A stretch of 47,095 bases of DNA from Curtobacterium flaccumfaciens UCD-AKU (lineage in GTDB: Bacteria; Actinomycetota; Actinomycetes; Actinomycetales; Microbacteriaceae). Below the pieces are notes generated by a model that saw nothing but the letters and a program-made list of their open reading frames with translations, had not been told where the DNA came from and ran no database searches. The position numbers and the translations under genes are program-made. How positions within the stretch are numbered: position 1 is the stretch's first letter; the number at the start of each line of letters is the position of its first letter. The stretch is from positions 73,797-120,891 of the forward strand of contig NZ_KB714628.1 in assembly GCF_000349565.1 (NCBI RefSeq), read 5' to 3'. This document shows, in pieces, positions 14,878 to 23,555 of the stretch.

Positions 14878-16125
14878 TCAGATGCGGCCGACGGTGCGGC
14901 GGCGGCGACGCAGCAGGACCATGAGCGTGGCTCCAGCGGCGAGCAGGGCTGCGGCGATGCTCAGCGGGATGGTCGGGTCCGATCCGGTGAAGGCGAGCTG
15001 ACCGGTGGGCTGGTCGGTTCCGCCGCCACCGCCGGCGCCCGCGGGGCCGGTCGGGGTGTCGGTGGGCACCACGGCCGGAGCGGTCGGGCTGGGTGTCGCG
15101 GTGGGCACCGGTGCCGGGGCACGGACCGTGATGGTGACCGTCTGGGTGTCGTCCGGGCTGGTGCCGTTGGACGCGGTGATCGTCACGGTCGAGGTACCCG
15201 GGGTGGTCGGGGTACCCGAGATGACGCCCGTGGTGCTGTTGATCGTCAGGCCGTCGGGCAGGCCCGTGGCGGTGAAGGTCGGGTTCGGGGTGCCGGTCGC
15301 GGTGACGGTGGACGAGTAGGGCACGTCCACGGTGCCGTCGGACGGGGTGCCCGAGGTGATGGTCGGCGACTCGGACGGGGTGCCCGGGGCGGGGCAACCG
15401 TTCGAGGCGGTGATCGTGTTGGTGTCGAGGGTCACCGCGCCGGTGCGGGCCAGCAGTCGGCCCTGCACGGTCGCGCCGGTGGTGGCGGTCACGGACCGCT
15501 GTGCCAGGACGGTGCCCTGGAACTGCGCGCCGGTGCCGACGGTGGCCGAGCTGCCGACCTGCCAGAAGACGTTGCACGAGCTGGCGCCACCGGTGATCGT
15601 GATCCGGCTGGCGGACCCGATGGTCAGGGTCGACGCGGCCTGGAACACCCACACGGAGTCCGCGCTGCCGGCAAGGGTCAGTGCGCCGTTGTTCGCCAGG
15701 GCGAGCGCGCCACCGGAGTACACACCCGGCGAGAGCGAGAGACCGTTCAGCTCGGTCAGACCGGTCTGGGTCGGGGAGAGCGACGCGGCGACGTTGTACG
15801 CGGTGGTGGTGTCGCGCTGGGCCTGTGCGGCTGCGGCGTCGGTCTGGTGCGTGGTTCCGTTGACGACGCCGTTCGGTGCACCGCCGAAGCCCGTGATCGA
15901 GGTGCCCGGCGACAAGCCGAGGTCGCCGTTGACCACGGAGGGGCCGGTGTTCGTGACCGCACTGGCGCCGAGGACGCCGTAGGTCGATGCGGTGCCGAGG
16001 TTGACGGGACCGTCGATGACCGTGGCGGCTGATGCTCCGCCGGCGGTGCCGAGGGTGATCAACGCTGCGACGGCCGCGGCCGAGACGACGAGGAGGGAGC
16101 CCCGTCGGCGGTGGAGAGCGTGCAT
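14878..16125 (-). CDS. DUF3494 ice-binding-type surface protein with LAFTG anchor
   Basis: A 415-residue exported protein. After a signal peptide cut near GASA (residue 34), the DUF3494 beta-helix domain runs from VNLGTASTYGVLGASAVTNTG to about residue 245. It includes the family signatures GDLGLSPGTSITGF and VFWQVGSSATVGTGAQFQGTVLA. DUF3494 includes proven ice-binding/antifreeze proteins, and others act as adhesins. A putative-Ig (He_PIG) unit (about 256-335), a Pro/Thr linker, LAFTG at about 377, a membrane span and an Arg-rich tail follow. It is therefore probably sortase-linked to the wall. Start ATG has AGGAAGAG upstream. No sortase gene is seen here. Confidence 0.85.
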   Translation of the reverse strand: MHALHRRRGSLLVVSAAAVAALITLGTAGGASAATVIDGPVNLGTASTYGVLGASAVTNTGPSVVNGDLGLSPGTSITGFGGAPNGVVNGTTHQTDAAAAQAQRDTTTAYNVAASLSPTQTGLTELNGLSLSPGVYSGGALALANNGALTLAGSADSVWVFQAASTLTIGSASRITITGGASSCNVFWQVGSSATVGTGAQFQGTVLAQRSVTATTGATVQGRLLARTGAVTLDTNTITASNGCPAPGTPSESPTITSGTPSDGTVDVPYSSTVTATGTPNPTFTATGLPDGLTINSTTGVISGTPTTPGTSTVTITASNGTSPDDTQTVTITVRAPAPVPTATPSPTAPAVVPTDTPTGPAGAGGGGGTDQPTGQLAFTGSDPTIPLSIAAALLAAGATLMVLLRRRRRTVGRI

Positions 16126-16468
16126 GGCCGTCTCTTCCTGCTGGGAGAGGCGGGGTGACGTCGGCGACGAGCGCGCATTCTCGGAGACTCGAAGTATGCG
16201 CTTCTCCACAGCCAGGACCTAGGAATGTCTGCACATCCGGTCGAAGCCTGACAATCGGCCCGGATCCCAGCCGGATCGGGGGACGCGAGCGCATGATCAC
16301 CACAGGTTGACCGGTCGCTCGCACCAGCGGCGGCCGGGTAGGGAGTTCGGGTCTCCCGTCAGCCGGTGCGGCGCCTGTCCTCGGGTTGGGCAGGTCGCCC
16401 ACCCCCCCCGTGCCACACGGCGAAGGGCCCCGCGATCGAGATCGCGGGGCCCTCGCTGGTACCGGGTG
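16126..16468. other. Intergenic region with promoter of the DUF3494 gene and a terminator
   Basis: 343 bases without a gene on either strand that I can support. It contains the upstream region of the DUF3494 gene, a run of eight C at 16402-16409, two CCGGATC copies near 16260-16280, and the phosphatase terminator at 16424-16453. No clear -35/-10 pair stands out; TTGTCA on the minus strand near 16250 is the nearest to a -35. Confidence 0.5.
16424..16453. terminator. Hairpin terminator of the phosphoesterase gene
   Basis: AGGGCCCCGCGAT and its exact complement form a 13-bp stem with CGAG loop, ending 15 bases from the stop codon at 16469. Confidence 0.7.
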
Positions 16469-18601
16469 TTACTTGACGACGACCGTGATGGTCGGGCTGG
16501 TGCTCGTGGTGAGCTCCGAGGTCCCGGCGAAGACGGCGTGCAGGTTGTGAGCGCCCTTCTTCAGCGGGAGCTTCGACGTGACCACGCCGTCCTGCACCGT
16601 GACGGTGGCGAGGCGCTTCGAGCCCTGGTAGATCCGGGCGGTGCCGTCGACGCTGAAGCCGGTGGCCTTCACCTGGACGGTCGCCTTGCCACCGCTGTAC
16701 TTGACGGCGGTGCGCGACGGGGCCTTCTCGACGGAGACCGTCATGGCCTTCGCGGTCTTCGAGTTCGTTCCCGAGTAGACCGGGTCCGCGTTGACGAACG
16801 AGGCCGTCACCGAGTGCTTCCCGATGGCGAGCGTGCTCGGCAGCGTCATGCTGGCCGCGCCGTCCTTGACCGGGGCGGTGCCGAGGACCTTGCTGCCGTC
16901 CTTGAACGTCACCGTGCCCTGCTGGGTGCCGATGCCACCGGCGATGGTCGCGGTGACCGTGGCCGGCTTGGCGGTGCCGTAGGTCTGCTCGGCGGCCGAC
17001 GCGGTGAGCGTGGTGGTCGTCGTCGGCAGCGTGGCGTGCAGGTTGAACTTGTCGACCGTCGAACCGATCGCAGCCGGGTCGGCCGTGGCCGTCGGCTGGA
17101 GGGTCACACCGCAGCTGTCCACCTTGCCGTGCTGCACCGCCGAGTTGAGCGTCGTGCAGTCGCTGGCGCGGATGTTCTCGACGGCGAGCTTGTCGTCGGT
17201 GACCGAGACCTTCACGAAGGTGCGGACGTGCTCCTGGTTCTCGACCGAGTTGGCGAAGTGCCGCTCACCCTTGGGGTCGAGCGGGTCCGCGCCGTAGCCC
17301 TGGGTGGCGTCCGGGGTGGTGAGGTCGTAGTACTTCGAGCCCGAGGCCGAGTTCGCCGTCATGTAGATGACGCCGCCGGGGCCGGAGAAGACCTCGGGAG
17401 CAGCGGGCTGCTCGTTGACGTTGGCCTTCTTGCCGTTCTTGATCGCGTAGCTGCGCGAGTAGGAGTGGTCGTGGCCCTGCAGGACGAGGTCGACACCCAT
17501 GTCCGAGAACGAACGCGTGAAGTCGAACCGGCGCTGCTGGTTGTCCTTGTCGTTCGCGTGGTCGGCCGGCGAGTAGATCGAGTGGTGGTAGACCAGCGTG
17601 GTCCACTTCGCGTCGTCGCCGTAGCGGTTGATGACGTCGCGCACGTAGTTCACGTGGGCAGCGTCCGAACCGGCCGCGTAGGCGTTCGAGTTGATGTCGA
17701 TGAACAGGACGCCCTTGTACATGTACCAGTAGTCGCCACCCGAGTTCGCGGTCGTGTTGCCGCCCGGGTAGAAGTCCGGCACCTTGAGGGAGTTCGGCAC
17801 CTGGTTGTGCTGCTCGTAGGCCTTGCCGCCGACGTCGTGGTTGCCGATGGTCGAGGCCCACGGGTAGCGCTTCAGCACGTCGCTGCTGTCCGCGAACGCG
17901 CCCCACTCGTACTCGTTGTTGGCGTGCTCGACCTGGTCGCCACCGGAGACCAGGAGCTCGGCGTCCGGCTCGGTCGACGTGGCGTAGTCGAGCGTGTCCG
18001 CCCAGCCGGCGCCGTCGTCGTCGGTGAAGCCGGACGAACCGATCTGCGGGTCACCGAAGAACAGGAAGTCGAAGTCGCCGGAGAAGCTCTTCGTGGTGAA
18101 GGTGTACGACGCGGACCAGGCCGAGCCGTCCGCCGCACCGACGTGGTACGTGTACGAGGTGTTCGGCTCGAGGTCCGAGATCGCCGCGTGGGCGTTGATG
18201 TAGCCCGACTGGGCGGCGATGCCCGCGATGCCCTTGGTGTTCGAGTCGGTCGCGCTCGTGTCGGCGGCGGTGTTCATGGCCTCCGAGGCGTCGATCGTCT
18301 TCTTGGCGTCGGTGAAGACCCCGTCCGTCATGGACGCGGTCTTCTGGATCTCGACGGACTGCGCGACGTTCGTGGGGAAGTACCACGAGGCGATGCGCTG
18401 GCTCTCGGTCGCGCCGACGCCGAGCAGGATGTGGATCGGGCCACCGGTGGAGATGTTGGTGGTGGGGGTGTTCGTCGCCGCGGTGGCGGCGTTCGTGCCG
18501 ACCATCGAGGCACCGGCGATGAGCGCGGCCCCGAGGACGGCTCCGCAGACGCGGAGGGTGGTGGTTCTGCGCCGGGTAGTGGCGCCGGACAGGAGACTCA
18601 T
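16469..18601 (-). CDS. Secreted purple-acid-phosphatase-like metallophosphoesterase
   Basis: A 710-residue exported enzyme. A signal peptide (cut near ATAA, about residue 43) leads to an FN3-like N-terminal domain of the purple acid phosphatase type (about 50-165). The calcineurin-like catalytic domain shows the metal motifs in order: GDPQIG (about 184), GGDQVEH (about 215), GNHDVG (about 254), YHHS (about 330) and GHDHSYSRSY (about 378). Two Ig-like repeats (about 540-710) end the protein without a wall anchor. It probably frees phosphate from organic esters outside the cell. I use the second ATG because it places the signal peptide correctly. A phosphate-type direct repeat lies upstream. 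Confidence 0.85.
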   Translation of the reverse strand: MSLLSGATTRRRTTTLRVCGAVLGAALIAGASMVGTNAATAATNTPTTNISTGGPIHILLGVGATESQRIASWYFPTNVAQSVEIQKTASMTDGVFTDAKKTIDASEAMNTAADTSATDSNTKGIAGIAAQSGYINAHAAISDLEPNTSYTYHVGAADGSAWSASYTFTTKSFSGDFDFLFFGDPQIGSSGFTDDDGAGWADTLDYATSTEPDAELLVSGGDQVEHANNEYEWGAFADSSDVLKRYPWASTIGNHDVGGKAYEQHNQVPNSLKVPDFYPGGNTTANSGGDYWYMYKGVLFIDINSNAYAAGSDAAHVNYVRDVINRYGDDAKWTTLVYHHSIYSPADHANDKDNQQRRFDFTRSFSDMGVDLVLQGHDHSYSRSYAIKNGKKANVNEQPAAPEVFSGPGGVIYMTANSASGSKYYDLTTPDATQGYGADPLDPKGERHFANSVENQEHVRTFVKVSVTDDKLAVENIRASDCTTLNSAVQHGKVDSCGVTLQPTATADPAAIGSTVDKFNLHATLPTTTTTLTASAAEQTYGTAKPATVTATIAGGIGTQQGTVTFKDGSKVLGTAPVKDGAASMTLPSTLAIGKHSVTASFVNADPVYSGTNSKTAKAMTVSVEKAPSRTAVKYSGGKATVQVKATGFSVDGTARIYQGSKRLATVTVQDGVVTSKLPLKKGAHNLHAVFAGTSELTTSTSPTITVVVK

Positions 18602-18686
18602 GTGGGTCCGTTTCTCAGACGTGGGATGGTGCAGCACGGAAGACTCTGCACGCCCTGCAAAACGTCTTGGTAAACGCTGAGTGACG

Positions 18687-18703
18687 GTTCATCGTTGTTC
18701 AGG
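18687..18703. promoter_or_regulatory. GTTCATC-N3-GTTCAGG direct repeat, possible PHO box
   Basis: Two GTTCA-type heptamers 10 bases apart, about 90 bases upstream of the phosphoesterase start. PhoP sites in Streptomyces are direct repeats of GTTCACC with an 11-base period, so this is an imperfect match supported mainly by the gene it precedes. Confidence 0.3.
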
Positions 18704-18739
18704 AACGGACGTCGAACGCCCCCGGGACGACGGGCCCGG

Positions 18740-20026
18740 TCAGCCCGCGGCCAGCCGCTCGACGAACCAGATCATCCCCATCACGAAGACCCCGGCGGTC
18801 ACCGCGCCCGTCACCCAGAGCGACACCCGGTGCGCCTTCCGCCGCAGCAGCGAGAGCGGCGGGAACACGATGACGATGATCGCGAGCTGCACGGCCTCGA
18901 TGCCGACGTTGAAGACGAGGAGCGAGACGAGCAGCTGCCACGAGAACGCCTCGTGGATGCCCAGGGCACCGGCGAACCCGAGCCCGTGGATGAGTCCGAA
19001 GGCGAAGACGACGGCCAGCCGGGTCCAGCCGGCGCGGTCGAGCGAGAAGTGTCCGTGTTCGCCGACCACCAGTTCGTCGGCCCGCGACCGGCGTCGCCAG
19101 AGCCGCCACAGGTACCAGCCGGCGACCGCGGCGATCGACAGGGCGATGAGCGGCTCGACGACGATCGCGGGTGGGCTGACCACACCGAGCGCGGCGAGGA
19201 TGAACGTGATCGAGTGCGCGATCGTGAACGCGGACGCCGTGTAGACGACCTCGCGCAGGCGACGCGACCCGGCGATGAGCGCGACGAGGAACAGGATGTG
19301 GTCGATGCCGGTCAGCAGGTGTTCGGCGCCCAGGCGGAAGAACTCCCAGAAGCGCTCCCCCGCCGACTGTTCGGTGGAGAACGTGCGCTGCGAGGCGTCG
19401 AGGGTGGCCGATCCCGCGCGGTCGTCGACGTCGTACGTGACGATCGTCTTGGTGTCGCGGACGAAGGACTCGTCGTCGGGGAACAGCGTCGACGACACCA
19501 CGTGTCCCGACTGCGTCTCGGACGCCTCCGGGCAGGTGAAGTCGGCGGTGACGTGGGCGTACGGCACCTCGTCCCGCAGGTCGACCGTGACCGTGGGGTC
19601 GAGGGTGCCCGTGCAGGCCCGCCCACCGGCTCCGGTCACCGTGAACCGGTCGAACACGTACTCCCCGATCGCGTCGGTGTGCGCCTCGGCGGCCGTCACC
19701 ATCCCCGGGAAGTCCCCGTCGTCCCAGGCGCGCTGCCCCTGCTCGTGCAGCGCGTCGTCGTGCTCGCTCGTGGCCACCGAGACGAGCATCAGGTCGTACT
19801 CGAGCCCGAGCTCCGCCCGCACGACCGTCGGCTTCGTGGACGTCACGTCGGCGTACACGACCGAGCTGAAGCCGTGCGCCGACGCCGGTGCGGCTCCTCC
19901 GAGCACGCTGATCACGACCACCCCGAGCAGCACGAGCGCGCCGGCGACCCGTGCGGCCAGCGCGGTCGGGGAAGACGAGTGGACGGGGCGGGCGCGCAGG
20001 AGCGCGGCGGTGGTTCCGGAGGGCAC
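18740..20026 (-). CDS. HupE/UreJ-like membrane protein
   Basis: A 428-residue protein with an N-terminal signal segment cut near ASAHG (about residue 47). An extracytoplasmic beta-rich domain of about 190 residues follows, with two cysteines (RACTGT, FTCPEA). Then comes a membrane domain of about seven helices with the HupE/UreJ_2 signatures HLLTGIDHILFLVAL near 239 and FGLIHGLGFAGAL near 350. Histidine-rich helices of this kind occur in nickel/cobalt permease relatives, but transport is not shown for this subgroup and no hydrogenase or urease genes are near. The GTG at 20026 is the only plausible start before the signal segment. It is divergent from the lipoprotein at 20149. Confidence 0.75.
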   Translation of the reverse strand: MPSGTTAALLRARPVHSSSPTALAARVAGALVLLGVVVISVLGGAAPASAHGFSSVVYADVTSTKPTVVRAELGLEYDLMLVSVATSEHDDALHEQGQRAWDDGDFPGMVTAAEAHTDAIGEYVFDRFTVTGAGGRACTGTLDPTVTVDLRDEVPYAHVTADFTCPEASETQSGHVVSSTLFPDDESFVRDTKTIVTYDVDDRAGSATLDASQRTFSTEQSAGERFWEFFRLGAEHLLTGIDHILFLVALIAGSRRLREVVYTASAFTIAHSITFILAALGVVSPPAIVVEPLIALSIAAVAGWYLWRLWRRRSRADELVVGEHGHFSLDRAGWTRLAVVFAFGLIHGLGFAGALGIHEAFSWQLLVSLLVFNVGIEAVQLAIIVIVFPPLSLLRRKAHRVSLWVTGAVTAGVFVMGMIWFVERLAAG

Positions 20027-20148
20027 GCGCAGACGATCCGGCTCACAGACGACCGGAAGGTGAACAACCGGTGACCAGCAACGGGACGGGTGTTGGACAG
20101 GTCCCCCGACCGGCCCGGAGCGGCCGTCGGGCGTGCTTGCATGGTGCC

Positions 20149-20877
20149 GTGATCCGCCCCGCCACCCGGACGACCTCCCTGTTGACCGCCGTCGCCCTCG
20201 CCGCGGCCGGCGCCACCCTGCTGGCCGGCTGCTCCCGGGCGTCGGACGGCACCACTGGCGGCACCGGCACCGGCACCGGCCCGACGGCGAACGCCTCGGC
20301 GCACGCGTCCGCCGGCGTCCTGGGCACCGGGTTCTCCGATCCCGACCAGCCGCCGGCACCCGAGGCCACCATCCACCCCGAACCGGGTTCGTGGTCCGGC
20401 GTGCACGCTCCCGCGGGCTACGACGTCGTGCTGCTCTCCGACGCGGGGGACGCCGCGGACGCCCCGACCCGGACCCTGCTCGACGCCGTCGACTCGTGGG
20501 CGTCGGACGAGGACGTCACCGTCACCCCGGTCTCGGCGACGGACGCCGACGACCGGATCGCCGCGGTCCTGCGCGCCGTCGACGCCGAGCCCGACCTCGT
20601 CATCACCGTCGGCAACCACATGGTCGACCCGCTCGCGGCCGTCTCGCCGACCGCGCTCCACCAGCAGTTCCTGGTCGTCGGTGCCGAGATCGCGGAGCCG
20701 ACGTCGAACGTCACGGCGGCGGACTGGACGGGCGGCGGGTTCCGTGGCGAGGGCCTCGGTCCGTCGAGCCACTACGACCCCGGCACCTTCACCGAGGACC
20801 GTGCCGCTCGCGGGCTGCGCGCCGGCCTCGCCGCGGTGCTGCACGACCTGCGCGGCATCGTCGTCTGGGTGCCCTGA
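20149..20877 (+). CDS. Predicted lipoprotein with weak BMP/periplasmic-binding resemblance
   Basis: A 242-residue lipoprotein: basic start, hydrophobic core and LLAGC lipobox near residue 25, then a Gly/Thr linker to about 60. The folded part (VVLLSDAGDAADAPTRTLLDAVDSWA, PDLVITVGNHMVDPLAAVSP, QQFLVVGAEI) has the alternating strand/helix pattern of a Rossmann-like half of BMP-type binding proteins. Only about 180 residues remain, so a full two-lobe binding protein is not present. It could be a shortened binding protein or a separate family. The GTG start has no clear ribosome binding site. It ends 15 bases from the converging ROK kinase. Confidence 0.65.
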   Translation: MIRPATRTTSLLTAVALAAAGATLLAGCSRASDGTTGGTGTGTGPTANASAHASAGVLGTGFSDPDQPPAPEATIHPEPGSWSGVHAPAGYDVVLLSDAGDAADAPTRTLLDAVDSWASDEDVTVTPVSATDADDRIAAVLRAVDAEPDLVITVGNHMVDPLAAVSPTALHQQFLVVGAEIAEPTSNVTAADWTGGGFRGEGLGPSSHYDPGTFTEDRAARGLRAGLAAVLHDLRGIVVWVP

Positions 20878-20892
20878 CCCGGCCTTCCCCCG

Positions 20893-21816
20893 CTACGCGG
20901 TCTCCGGCTCCAGCACCCGGGCCCGCACCTGCGCCGCTGCCCCGAGGGCCACGGCATCGGCCCCGAGCGTCGACTGTGCGAGCCGGATCGTCGCCCCGCT
21001 GACGGGCGGTTCCGCGTCGATCGCCGCCGAGATGGCGGGGTGGAGCAGGTCCCACGACCGTGCGATGCCGCCGCCGATCAGGACGGTGGTGACGTCGAGG
21101 ATCCCCGCGGTCAGCAGCGCGGCACGGGCGAGACCCCATCCCGCGGTGGCGAAGACGGCGGCCGCGTCGGCGTCGCCGCCGCGCGCTGCGACGGCGACGT
21201 CCCGTGCCGAGAGCGTGCGCCCGGAGCGCTCGGCGTAGCGGTCGGCGATGCCGCGGGCGCCCGCGATGGTCTCCAGGTGCCCGGTCTGCCCGCAGGTGCA
21301 GCGGGCGTCGCCGAACCCGGGGACGTGGCCGATCTCGCCGGCGGCGCCGCGCGGGCCGGCGAAGAGCCGTCCGTCGAGCACGAGGGCGCCGCCGACCCCG
21401 GTGCCGAGGGTCATGCCGAGCACGTCGGACTCCCCCACCACCGCGCCGGTCGCGATCTCGCCGAGCAGGAACGCGTTCACGTCGTTGTCCAGGGTCGCGG
21501 GCACGCCGAGCGCGTCGGTGACGGCCCGCGTCACGCCGTACCCGGCCCAGCCGGTGAACGAGTTGCCGGTGACCAGCACGGTCCCCGTGGCCCGGTCGAC
21601 GACACCGGCCGCGCCCACCCCGACACCCGCAAGGGAGGCCCGGTGCGTCTCGAGCAGACCCGTCACCGCCCCGAGGGCGGCCGTCACGATCGCCGCCCCG
21701 CCCGCGTGGGCGGGCGTCGGCAGGTCGACCCGGTCGATGACCTCGAGGTCGTGCGTGGTCAGGACGACCTTGGTGTTCGTCCCGCCGATGTCGACCCCGG
21801 CCAGGACCCGGCTCAC
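20893..21816 (-). CDS. ROK-family sugar kinase with altered zinc motif
   Basis: A 307-residue kinase of the ROK type, with no DNA-binding domain. The phosphate-binding start is VLAGVDIGGTNTKVVLTT. Further motifs are the catalytic LDNDVNAFLLGE near residue 105, LGTGVGGALVLDGRLF and GEIGHVPGFG. The zinc motif, normally CxCGxxGCxE, reads CTCGQTGHLE, so histidine replaces the third cysteine; zinc might still be held. It likely phosphorylates a hexose or N-acylated amino sugar in the cytoplasm. Its GTG overlaps the stop of the ABC ATPase gene, so it is the last gene of the importer transcript and probably acts on the imported compound. Confidence 0.82.
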   Translation of the reverse strand: MSRVLAGVDIGGTNTKVVLTTHDLEVIDRVDLPTPAHAGGAAIVTAALGAVTGLLETHRASLAGVGVGAAGVVDRATGTVLVTGNSFTGWAGYGVTRAVTDALGVPATLDNDVNAFLLGEIATGAVVGESDVLGMTLGTGVGGALVLDGRLFAGPRGAAGEIGHVPGFGDARCTCGQTGHLETIAGARGIADRYAERSGRTLSARDVAVAARGGDADAAAVFATAGWGLARAALLTAGILDVTTVLIGGGIARSWDLLHPAISAAIDAEPPVSGATIRLAQSTLGADAVALGAAAQVRARVLEPETA

Positions 21817-23555
21817 GCGGTCACCGCCGCGAGCGAGGCGAGGCGCGCGGCCCGGCGCTGTCGTTGCAGCACGGGGTCGGGCACCGGCACCGCGGCGAGC
21901 AGGCGTCGGGTGTAGTCGGTGGTGGGGTGCAGGAGCGTGGTGCCGGTGGTGCCCTGCTCCTCGACGACGCCCTGGCGCATCACCACGACACGCTCGGCGA
22001 AGTGCTGCACGACGGCCAGGTCGTGCGAGACGAACAGGCACGCGAACCCGAGGTCGTCCTGCAGCTCGCCGAGCACCTCGAGCACGGTCTCCTGCACGCT
22101 GACGTCGAGCGCCGAGGTCGGTTCGTCGGCGACGAGCAGCCGCGGCTCGAGCACCAGCGCCCGGGCCAGGGAGACCCGCTGGCGCTGCCCACCGGAGAGC
22201 TCACGCGGGGCCCGGGAGGCCAGGGTCCGCGGCAGCCGGACGGCGTCGAGCACCTCGTCGATGCGGCGACGCCGGTCGGCCGAGGACATCCCGCGACGGT
22301 GCACGGCCAGGGGCTCCGCGATGCACTCGGCCACGGACATCCGGGCGTCGAGGGACGCCACCGGGTCCTGCAGCACCACGCCGATGCCGGACCGGAGGGC
22401 ACGGCGGTCGCGCCCCTTGGCCGTCCGCAGGTCCTGCCCGAACAGCGACACCGTGCCGGACGTCGGCTTGATCAGACCGAGCGCCACCCGGGCCGCGGTC
22501 GACTTGCCCGAACCGGACTCGCCGACCAGACCGACGGTCTCACCGGCGTGCACCGTGATGTCGATGCCGGCGAGCGCGTGGACGGCGCGCGCCCCGCGCC
22601 CGAACGTCACCGAGACGTCCCGCAGGTCGACCACCGGGGCCGCACCGGGCCTCCCGTCCGCCGCACCCGACGCACCCAGCTCGGAAGACGCCGGCGTCTC
22701 CGCGTCACGCCCCCGGATCTGGAGGCGTCTCGCCGACTCGGCGGCGTCGGATGCCGACGCCGGCGTCTCGAGCCGCGGCACCGCGGCGAGGAGCCGCTTG
22801 GTGTACTCGTGCTCCGGGCGGAGCAGGACGTCCTCGACCCCGCCGGTCTCGACGATCTCGCCCTGGAGCATGACCGCGACCCGGTCGGCGAAGTCCGCCA
22901 CGACGCCCATGTTGTGCGTGACCAGCAGCACACCGGTGCCGGTCTCGACGGCGAGCGCGCGCAGGAGCTCGAGGATCTCGGCCTGGACGGTCACGTCGAG
23001 CGCGGTGGTCGGCTCGTCCGCGATGAGCAGCTTCGGTGCGTTCGCGATCGCCATCGCGATGACCACGCGCTGGCGCTGCCCACCGGACAGCTGGAACGGG
23101 AACGACCGGGTGCGCGACTCGGGGTCGGGGATGCCGACGCGGCGGAGCAGGTCGACGGCCTCGGCCGCGGCGGCGGACGCGGAGACGTCACGGTGGTTCC
23201 GGATCACCTCGGCGATCTGGGCGCCGACGCGGGTGAGCGGGTCGAGGGCGGTCGCGGGCTCCTGGAAGACCATCGAGACGGTCGAGCCGCGCAGTGCCCG
23301 GAGTTCGGGCTCGGCTGCCCCGACGACCTCGTGCCCGGCGACGACGGCGCTGCCCGATGCCGTCGCGTTCCCGGAGAGCAAGCCCATCGCCGCGAGAGCG
23401 ACCGTCGACTTGCCGGAGCCGGACTCGCCGACCAGGGCGAGGGTCTCGCCGGGGGCGACCGACAGGGACACCCCCCGCACGGCGTCGACGGTGCCGGACT
23501 CGGTGCTGAAGGAGACGCCGAGGTCGGTCGTCCGCAGGATCGGTTCGTTGGTCAT
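21813..23555 (-). CDS. Dipeptide/oligopeptide ABC importer, fused double ATPase (DppD-DppF type)
   Basis: A 580-residue protein made of two ABC ATPase domains in one chain. Domain 1 (about 1-265) has Walker A GESGSGKST, signature LSGGQRQRV and Walker B LLIADEP. A variable linker runs to about 310. Domain 2 (about 310-570) repeats GESGSGKST, LSGGQRQRVSLARAL and LLVADEP. Each has the Q-loop FQEP or LQDP and the switch histidine (VTHN, VSHD). The YTKRLLAAVP and YTRRLLAAVP tails are typical of the peptide/nickel subfamily. The ATG overlaps the stop of the permease gene before it (TGATG). It energises import through the two permeases upstream. Confidence 0.9.
   Translation of the reverse strand: MTNEPILRTTDLGVSFSTESGTVDAVRGVSLSVAPGETLALVGESGSGKSTVALAAMGLLSGNATASGSAVVAGHEVVGAAEPELRALRGSTVSMVFQEPATALDPLTRVGAQIAEVIRNHRDVSASAAAAEAVDLLRRVGIPDPESRTRSFPFQLSGGQRQRVVIAMAIANAPKLLIADEPTTALDVTVQAEILELLRALAVETGTGVLLVTHNMGVVADFADRVAVMLQGEIVETGGVEDVLLRPEHEYTKRLLAAVPRLETPASASDAAESARRLQIRGRDAETPASSELGASGAADGRPGAAPVVDLRDVSVTFGRGARAVHALAGIDITVHAGETVGLVGESGSGKSTAARVALGLIKPTSGTVSLFGQDLRTAKGRDRRALRSGIGVVLQDPVASLDARMSVAECIAEPLAVHRRGMSSADRRRRIDEVLDAVRLPRTLASRAPRELSGGQRQRVSLARALVLEPRLLVADEPTSALDVSVQETVLEVLGELQDDLGFACLFVSHDLAVVQHFAERVVVMRQGVVEEQGTTGTTLLHPTTDYTRRLLAAVPVPDPVLQRQRRAARLASLAAVTA

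Noticed and set aside
20149..20877. Complete BMP-family nucleoside-binding protein
   Set aside because: The folded part is far too short for two lobes and the usual BMP motifs are not clear, so only a loose resemblance is stated.
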